DNA of 64,000 nucleotides from Pelomonas caseinilytica (GTDB lineage Bacteria > Pseudomonadota > Gammaproteobacteria > Burkholderiales > Burkholderiaceae_C), in contig NZ_JAJTWT010000006.1 of the NCBI RefSeq assembly GCF_021353235.1, forward strand, positions 62,001 to 126,000. The letters run 5' to 3'. The first letter of the stretch is position 1; each line of letters starts with the position of its first letter. A model generated the notes under the pieces. That model saw only the letters and a program-made list of their open reading frames with translations, ran no database searches and was not told the DNA's origin. Made by a program: the position numbers and the translations under genes. Shown here piece by piece: positions 59,044 to 64,000 of this stretch.

Positions 59044-60405
59044 ATGCCGACGGTGGGATTCATCGGGTTGGGAGTCATGGGGCAGCCGATCGCGCTGAAC
59101 CTCGCGCGGGCGGGCGTGCCGCTGGCGGTGTGGAACCGGACGGCCGCGCGCTGCGAGCCCCTGCGCCAGGCCGGCGCCCGCGTGGCGGCATCGCCGGCCG
59201 AGGTCTTCGGCGCGGCGTCGACCGTCATCCTGATGCTGCTCGACGAGGCGGCCCACGACGGCGTGCTCGCGCGCGGCACGCCGGAGTTCGCCGCCCGCGT
59301 CGCCGGCCGCACCCTCGTCAACATGGGCACCTTCGAGCCGGCCTGGTCGGCGGCCCTGGCCGAGGACGTGAGGGCGGCGGGCGGGTGGTATGTCGAGGCA
59401 CCGGTCTCGGGCTCGCGCGGGCCGGCCGAGGCGGGCCAGCTCGTCTGCATGCTCGCGGGTGAGCCGGCCGGTGTCGAGGCGGTGCGCCAGCTGCTGCGGC
59501 CAGCCTGCCGCGAGGCCTTCGTCTGCGGCGCCGTCCCGGCCGCCCTGGTGCTCAAGCTGGCCGTGAACGCCTATCTCATCGGCATGGTGACGGCGCTGGC
59601 CGAGTCGGCCCACTTCGCGCAGCGCCACGGCATCGAGCTCGACCTGCTGCGCGCCGTGCTCGACGCCGGCCCGATGGCGAGCCAGGTGTCGCGCATGAAG
59701 ATGGCCAAGCTCGCCAGCCGCGACTTCGACGTGCAGGCGTCCATCGCCGACGTGCTGAAGAACAGCCGCCTCGTCGCCGGCGCCGCGCGCGCCCGCGGCG
59801 TGGCCCTGCCGCTGGTCGACGCCTGCGAGGCCCTGTACGCCGAGACCCTCGCCCTGGGCGCCGCCAAGCTCGACATGGCGGCCGTCGTCCAGGCGCTGGA
59901 GGCCCGCAGCGCGGCGCTCGCGCCCCGGCCTGCCGAAGGCCCCCGCGTCGCCGCGCGCGCCCTGGACGTGCCGCCGCGCGCGCAGGCCAGCCGCTACCCC
60001 GCCGAGTTCGCGGCGCGGCTGGCCGGCCGCGAGAAGCGCGCCCTGGGCGACTTCTTCGGCCTGAAGAACTTCGGCGTGAACCTGACCCGGCTGCCGCCAG
60101 GCGCGGCCTCCTCCATCCACCACCGCCACACCCGGCAGGACGAGTTCGTCTACGTGCTCCAGGGCTACCCGACCCTCTGCACGGACGCTGGCGAGCGCCT
60201 GCTGGCGCCCGGCGACTGCGCCGGCTTCCCGGCCGAGGGCCAGGCCCACCACCTCGTCAACCGCAGCGGCGCCGAGGTGCTCTATCTCGAGGTGGGTGAC
60301 CGCTCACCGGGCGACGAAGGCCTCTACCCTCACGACGACCTGCGCGCCCGGCTCGGCGACGACGGCGGCTGGCGCTTCACGCACAAGGACGGCAGTCCGT
60401 ATTGA
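59044..60405 (+). CDS. Fusion of a 3-hydroxyisobutyrate dehydrogenase-like domain and a cupin domain
   Basis: A 453-residue two-domain protein. Residues 1-285 form a beta-hydroxyacid dehydrogenase: NAD(P) motif GLGVMG at 8-13, substrate loop [15 protein letters not shown] (119-133) and catalytic K171 with N175 ([10 protein letters not shown]). After a linker, residues 330-420 form a cupin: metal-binding motif [16 protein letters not shown] (H359/H360/H362, E367) and a later histidine in [10 protein letters not shown] (H402/H403). The domains are normally separate proteins. The substrate is unknown. Its 3' end overlaps the LysR gene by 76 bp on the other strand. Confidence 0.85.
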   Translation: MPTVGFIGLGVMGQPIALNLARAGVPLAVWNRTAARCEPLRQAGARVAASPAEVFGAASTVILMLLDEAAHDGVLARGTPEFAARVAGRTLVNMGTFEPAWSAALAEDVRAAGGWYVEAPVSGSRGPAEAGQLVCMLAGEPAGVEAVRQLLRPACREAFVCGAVPAALVLKLAVNAYLIGMVTALAESAHFAQRHGIELDLLRAVLDAGPMASQVSRMKMAKLASRDFDVQASIADVLKNSRLVAGAARARGVALPLVDACEALYAETLALGAAKLDMAAVVQALEARSAALAPRPAEGPRVAARALDVPPRAQASRYPAEFAARLAGREKRALGDFFGLKNFGVNLTRLPPGAASSIHHRHTRQDEFVYVLQGYPTLCTDAGERLLAPGDCAGFPAEGQAHHLVNRSGAEVLYLEVGDRSPGDEGLYPHDDLRARLGDDGGWRFTHKDGSPY

Positions 60406-61310
60406 GCCTCGCCGGCCGCCTGCACGCGTGCTGCGGTCACCGCCACCCAGTCGAGGAAGGTGACGATGGCCTCGCGCCGCGGCGTGTTCGAGGGGTAGAC
60501 GCCGTAGTAATGCTGGGCCAGGTCGGCCTCGGCGTCGACGAAGCGCACGAGCCGGCCGTCGCGGCGGGCGGCGCTGGAGGTCAGGCGGTTGGCCAGCACC
60601 ACGCCCAGGCCATGGCCGGCGGCGTCGACCGCGGCCCAGTTGTCGCCGAAATGTGGCCGCGCCGCGCCGGCACCCAGGGGCGGGCCATCGACGGCCCGCC
60701 GCCAGGCTTCCCACCCGAAGGGCCGGCTGTCGACCAGGGCTGCGCGCGACAGGTCGGCCAGGGACCGCCTCGGCCCGAAGCGCGCGGCATAGCCGGGCGA
60801 GGCCAGGGCCATGACGCGCTCGGCCAGCAGCAGCCGCGCCTCGCACTGCGGCCACGGCGGCCGACCGAAGCGCAGCGCGACGTCGAAGCCGCCTTCGCCG
60901 AGGTCGATGCTGCGGGTCGAGGCGTCGATCTCGATCTGCAGGCCCGGGTGGGCGGCGAGGAAGTCGGCCAGGTTGGGTGCCAGCACGTGGGCGGCGAAGG
61001 CCGGCGAGGCCGTGACGCGCAGCCGCCGGTTGGCTTCGTGGCCGACCGCCCCGGTGGCCTGCTCCAGCTGGCGCATCGCCTGGCGCACGTCCTTGAGGAA
61101 AAGCTCTCCCTCGGCCGTGGGCGTCACTTGCATGTGGCCCCGTTCGAACAGGGTCGTGCCGAGCTGCTCCTCGAGCTGGCGGATGCGATGGCTGACGGCG
61201 CTGTGCGTGATGCACAGCTCCTCGGCCGCTCGCGCGAACGTGCCCAGCCGCGCGGCGGCCTCGAAGGCGGCCAGGGCATGGATGGGAGGCAGGCGTCGGA
61301 ACGAGGACAT
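60330..61310 (-). CDS. LysR-family transcriptional regulator (GcvA-like)
   Basis: A 326-residue regulator with an N-terminal helix-turn-helix (residues about 5-65: [40 protein letters not shown]) and a periplasmic-binding-like effector domain. The start of the HTH and the [20 protein letters not shown] block resemble the GcvA group. The ATG at 61308-61310 is used; a GTG at 61325 is possible. It is divergent from the VOC gene. The C-terminal 25 residues are encoded antisense to the end of the dehydrogenase-cupin gene and are low in similarity. Confidence 0.9.
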   Translation of the reverse strand: MSSFRRLPPIHALAAFEAAARLGTFARAAEELCITHSAVSHRIRQLEEQLGTTLFERGHMQVTPTAEGELFLKDVRQAMRQLEQATGAVGHEANRRLRVTASPAFAAHVLAPNLADFLAAHPGLQIEIDASTRSIDLGEGGFDVALRFGRPPWPQCEARLLLAERVMALASPGYAARFGPRRSLADLSRAALVDSRPFGWEAWRRAVDGPPLGAGAARPHFGDNWAAVDAAGHGLGVVLANRLTSSAARRDGRLVRFVDAEADLAQHYYGVYPSNTPRREAIVTFLDWVAVTAARVQAAGEAQYGLPSLCVKRQPPSSPSRARRSS

Positions 61311-61353
61311 GGCGGCCCCAGGCACGAAGACGTTTCACTATATCGAGCACGAC

Positions 61354-61365
61354 GGCACGCGTGCC
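61354..61365. promoter_or_regulatory. Palindrome between the LysR and VOC genes
   Basis: ggcacgcgtgcc, a perfect 12-bp palindrome in the 139-bp divergent spacer. A minus-strand TATAGT near 61339 could be the regulator's -10. It may bind the LysR protein, but LysR sites are usually T-N11-A, which this is not. Confidence 0.35.
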
Positions 61366-61449
61366 GACGCCAGGGCCACTCGCGGTTGCAGGGTGGCGGC
61401 GCGCTGCCTAACATCTTGGTCACTCTCACACCTGCTGGAGCGAGCGCGC

Positions 61450-61878
61450 ATGCAAACCCGGGAACTCCATCGCGGCCGACTGATCGACCACCTCCATCTC
61501 GTCGTGCGCGACCTGGCCGCCAGCCGGCGCTTCTACGCCGCCGTCTTCGAGGTGCTGGAGGTGCCGATGGGCGGCAGCGCCGACGACCACTTCTGGGCGG
61601 ACGAACTCTTCGTCTCGACGGCGCAGAGCCACTCGGCCCAGGGGCGGCTGACGGGGCGGGTGCACCTGGCCTTCCAGGCGCGGGACCGCGCCATGGTCGA
61701 CGCCTTCCACCGCGCGGCGCTGGCCGCCGGCGGCACCGACAACGGCGCGCCGGGCGAGCGGCCCTACCACCCGGGCTATTACGCCGCCTTCGCGCTCGAC
61801 CCCGACGGCAACAACATCGAGGCCGTCTTCCACGGCGAGGCGCGCCGCAGCGCCGCCTCGGTGAAGGTGACGTTCTAG
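61450..61878 (+). CDS. VOC (glyoxalase/bleomycin resistance) family protein
   Basis: A 142-residue single VOC module: LIDHLHLVVRDLAASRRFYA (first metal His), GRVHLAFQARDRAMVDAFHR (second His), and YYAAFALDPDGNNIEAVFHG (Glu ligand) are in order. The family includes lyases, dioxygenases and resistance proteins; the substrate cannot be told. The ATG at 61450 is fixed by similarity; the frame is open long before. It is divergent from the LysR gene, which probably regulates it. Confidence 0.88.
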   Translation: MQTRELHRGRLIDHLHLVVRDLAASRRFYAAVFEVLEVPMGGSADDHFWADELFVSTAQSHSAQGRLTGRVHLAFQARDRAMVDAFHRAALAAGGTDNGAPGERPYHPGYYAAFALDPDGNNIEAVFHGEARRSAASVKVTF

Positions 61879-61885
61879 CGCCGGC

Positions 61886-62908
61886 TCAGGGCGTGCACAC
61901 GGCGCCCGGTACCAGCACGGCCTGCTTGCCGCATCGGACGACGACGGCCGCCTGGCGCACGGTCTCGGCCAGGCGGTCGTGCAGGGCCTGGATTTCGCCG
62001 ACGGCGCTGACGTCGTAGGCCACGATCTGCTCGCGGTGCACGCGGCTCGTCGACCCGGCGCCGAAGGCCGTGGCGGCGAGGTGGCGGTCCACCGGCGCGA
62101 GCTCCGCCGCCAGCCAGGCGCGCTGCTTCCGCAGGGCGGCGGTGCGCAGCTTGAGCACCTCGGTCTCGCGGGCGACCATCAAGGGCAGCATGCGGTCGGC
62201 GTAGGCCTGCCACTGGGCGCGGCAGCCGGCCTCGCAGCCGATGTTGTCGTACGCCATGCGGGGCTTGGGCAGGCCGGGGTCCAGCCGGCGGGCGTTGACC
62301 CGGGCCACGGCGGCCTCGGCGTCCTGCCAGAGCCGGGCTTCGCGGTTGCGCCTCTCGGTGAAGGCGCCGGCCTGGCTGTAGGCCTGGCCGGCCTCGTAGG
62401 CGGCGGTGGCGGCGGTGGCGGCGGGGCTGTCCTCGGCCATGGAGCGGGCTTCGTTGGTGATGCGCCGGTCCTGCTGCATGGGCGCGTTCATGCGCTGGGC
62501 CAGGGCCATCTGCTCCGCGGGCGTCATGCGGCGCAGCCGCTCCTGCACCTGGGCCGCGTAGGCGGGGTCGGACTGCATGCGCTGCATGTCGATGCCGATG
62601 TCGGCCATGCCCTGGCCCAGGGCCTCGGTGCGGTAGCCGGTCTGGGTGCGGGCGGCCTCGGCGTCGCCGGCCAGGAGGCGGTTGGCCGCGGCCTTGTGCG
62701 CTTCCATGGCCTGGCGCTGGGCGAGCAGCCCGGCGTGAGCGGGCTTGCCCTGGCCGTCGACCCAGCTTGCCGCCTGTTCCGGCGTGGCAGGGGGCTCGGG
62801 CAGGGCGGCGAGCAACTGGGCGAGGCTGGTGGTGGGCTGGGCCTGCGCGGCCGAGGCGGCGAGCAGGGCGCAGGCGGCGAGGCGGGCGAAGGGAAGGCGT
62901 CGGGACAT
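61886..62908 (-). CDS. Exported protein of unknown function
   Basis: A 340-residue protein with a signal peptide (MSRRLPFARLAACALLAASA, AQAQ cleavage). The rest is helical and rich in Ala, Arg and Gln, with no membrane segment; it contains the cysteine pair GCEAGC and RCGKQAV near the end. I do not recognise a family. It converges with the VOC gene 7 bp away. Confidence 0.72.
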   Translation of the reverse strand: MSRRLPFARLAACALLAASAAQAQPTTSLAQLLAALPEPPATPEQAASWVDGQGKPAHAGLLAQRQAMEAHKAAANRLLAGDAEAARTQTGYRTEALGQGMADIGIDMQRMQSDPAYAAQVQERLRRMTPAEQMALAQRMNAPMQQDRRITNEARSMAEDSPAATAATAAYEAGQAYSQAGAFTERRNREARLWQDAEAAVARVNARRLDPGLPKPRMAYDNIGCEAGCRAQWQAYADRMLPLMVARETEVLKLRTAALRKQRAWLAAELAPVDRHLAATAFGAGSTSRVHREQIVAYDVSAVGEIQALHDRLAETVRQAAVVVRCGKQAVLVPGAVCTP

Positions 62909-63025
62909 GGCAGGAGCAAGGGCTGGAAGCGAGGCTGCGGACTCTAGGCAGCCGACCGCGCGGGCGCATCGCCTGAACGGGCCATGGCTCCTCGCGGCGG
63001 CATGGCCCGCCGCCCGACCGTCTCG

Positions 63026-64000
63026 TCAGGCGGCGCGCGGCGGGTGGCGGGCCTGCATGCGGTCGCGCAGGGCGCGGGCTTCGTCCGGCCGGCCGGTGGC
63101 CTCGGCGGCCCGCACGGCCAGGCGGTAGGCGCGCCGCGTCGGCCGCTCGCGCAGGTTGGCCTGGGCCCAGGTCCAGGCCCGCTCGGGGTCGGCCCCCGGG
63201 CCGAGGTAGAACTCGGCCGCATGGTCGGCAAAGGCGGCGGGGTGGCGGGCCAGCAGCGCCTCGTAGCGGCGGCCGGCAGCGGCGATCTCGTCGTTGCCGC
63301 GCGCCACGTCGCCCTGGCGCCGGTGCAGTTCGCCGAGCCGGGCCAGGGCCTCGAGCTCGCCGGTGTGGATGACGACCCACAGCAGCCGCGCTTCGGCCGC
63401 CGCGACGTCGCCCCGGGCCAGGTCCAGCTCGGCGAGGTGGACGCCCGCGGCGGCGAACTCCGGCACCAGGCCCAGGGCCTGCGCATAGGCGCGTGCGCCG
63501 CGTTCCGGGTCGCCGCCCTGCTCGGACCACATCAGCCCGCGGGCGAAGGCGATGGCCGCCGCGGGGAAGGGCGAGGTCGTGTCGAGCCGGTCCAGCGCCT
63601 GGGCGTAGAGGCCGTCCGCCGCCTCCAGGTGGCCGGCCGCGGCTTCGGCGCGGGCCAGGGCGTCCAGGCTCGCGAAGCCGGGCTGGCGGGCCGCATGCGC
63701 GCGCAGCACGGGCAGGGCCTCGGCGGCCCGGCCTGTGGCCACGAGCAGGGCGGCGCGCTGTGCCGGCGTGGCGGCACCCGCGTCGAGGTCGGCTTCGGCG
63801 TCGGTGAAGCGGTGCAAGGCCATGCGGGCGCGCGCGCGGCGCAGCCGCTCGGCCGGCGTGGCGGCGGAGGCGTCGGCCAGCGCCGCAATGCGGTCCAGCA
63901 TGCCGGCGTCGGCCAGGAACTGCAGGCGCAGCAGCCACAGCTCCAGCGCGCCGGGGTCGTCGCCCTGCTGCCGGATCTGGGCATCGAGGTTGGCCAGGGC
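63026..64000 (-). CDS. TPR-repeat protein, 5' part outside window
   Basis: The frame is open to the right edge of the window; 324 codons are visible. The sequence is a string of helix-turn-helix TPR-like units (ADLDAGAATPAQRAALLVAT, ALPVLRAHAARQPGFASLDA, ADGLYAQALDRLDTTSPFPA, GARAYAQALGLVPEFAAAGV, ARLGELHRRQGDVARGNDEI). An internal ATG at 63899-63901 is not taken as the start because similarity continues upstream (AQIRQQGDDPGALELWLLRL). TPR proteins mediate protein contacts; the function is not apparent. A 117-bp gap separates it from the exported-protein gene. Confidence 0.78.
   Translation of the reverse strand, partial: ALANLDAQIRQQGDDPGALELWLLRLQFLADAGMLDRIAALADASAATPAERLRRARARMALHRFTDAEADLDAGAATPAQRAALLVATGRAAEALPVLRAHAARQPGFASLDALARAEAAAGHLEAADGLYAQALDRLDTTSPFPAAAIAFARGLMWSEQGGDPERGARAYAQALGLVPEFAAAGVHLAELDLARGDVAAAEARLLWVVIHTGELEALARLGELHRRQGDVARGNDEIAAAGRRYEALLARHPAAFADHAAEFYLGPGADPERAWTWAQANLRERPTRRAYRLAVRAAEATGRPDEARALRDRMQARHPPRAA

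Overview
The window is a high-GC, densely packed stretch of bacterial chromosome. Gene content and order point to a betaproteobacterium of the order Burkholderiales, probably near the Roseateles/Rubrivivax/Leptothrix group: recA-recX-DUF2889-sucC-sucD, mreBCD-mrdA-rodA facing gatCAB, a TctDE-like two-component system, and small families typical of the order (DUF2789, DUF2917, DUF4124). The placement rests on protein families and synteny as I know them, not on a database search. I saw no rRNA, tRNA, CRISPR array, phage or transposase gene.

Left third (1-25 kb), mostly housekeeping. On the minus strand lie sucD (cut by the window edge), sucC, a DUF2889 gene, recX and recA, with a textbook LexA box before recA and a duplicated copy of the recA 3' end between recA and recX. 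A plus-strand response regulator/sensor kinase pair converges on the minus-strand cell-shape operon mreB-mreC-mreD-mrdA-rodA. The gap between mreB and gatCAB holds a 296-bp nested palindrome. After gatCAB come a DUF4124 protein and pyrE, a TonB-dependent receptor with its own terminator, exonuclease III, a Ser/Thr/Pro-rich exported protein, two tandem L,D-transpeptidase-like proteins and a POT peptide transporter with a terminator.

Middle (25-43 kb), transport and signalling. A complete RND efflux operon (lipoprotein adaptor, pump, outer-membrane factor) is followed by a winged-helix/MNT nucleotidyltransferase plus HEPN gene pair with a palindromic operator. An Mla-type lipid transport operon (STAS-permease, ATPase, MCE protein, PqiC-like lipoprotein) runs the other way. 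Next are a LytS/LytTR-type two-component pair, an acyltransferase-3 membrane protein, a class II glutamine amidotransferase, a serine O-acetyltransferase facing a sulfate-binding protein, and a periplasmic protein with three CX10C repeats.

Right third (43-64 kb), mixed. A double-BON membrane protein is followed by a tightly coupled three-gene cassette of unknown purpose (four-TM membrane protein, lipoprotein, peptidoglycan-binding lysozyme-like protein), phosphoglucomutase, a CPA1 antiporter with an MscS channel, a DUF2789/esterase pair, and a vapB-vapC-flavin halogenase operon in which the toxin and enzyme genes overlap. Then come a CPA2 antiporter, a chromate transporter, a DUF2917 protein, a dehydrogenase-cupin fusion, a LysR regulator, a VOC protein, an uncharacterised exported protein and a TPR protein cut by the right edge.

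The least explained items are the nested palindrome at 12788-13083, the membrane/lipoprotein/lysozyme cassette at 44311-47597, the dehydrogenase-cupin fusion at 59044-60405, and several small repeat insertions in the mre operon and near the CPA1 antiporter. One of those repeats supplies the antiporter's C-terminus.
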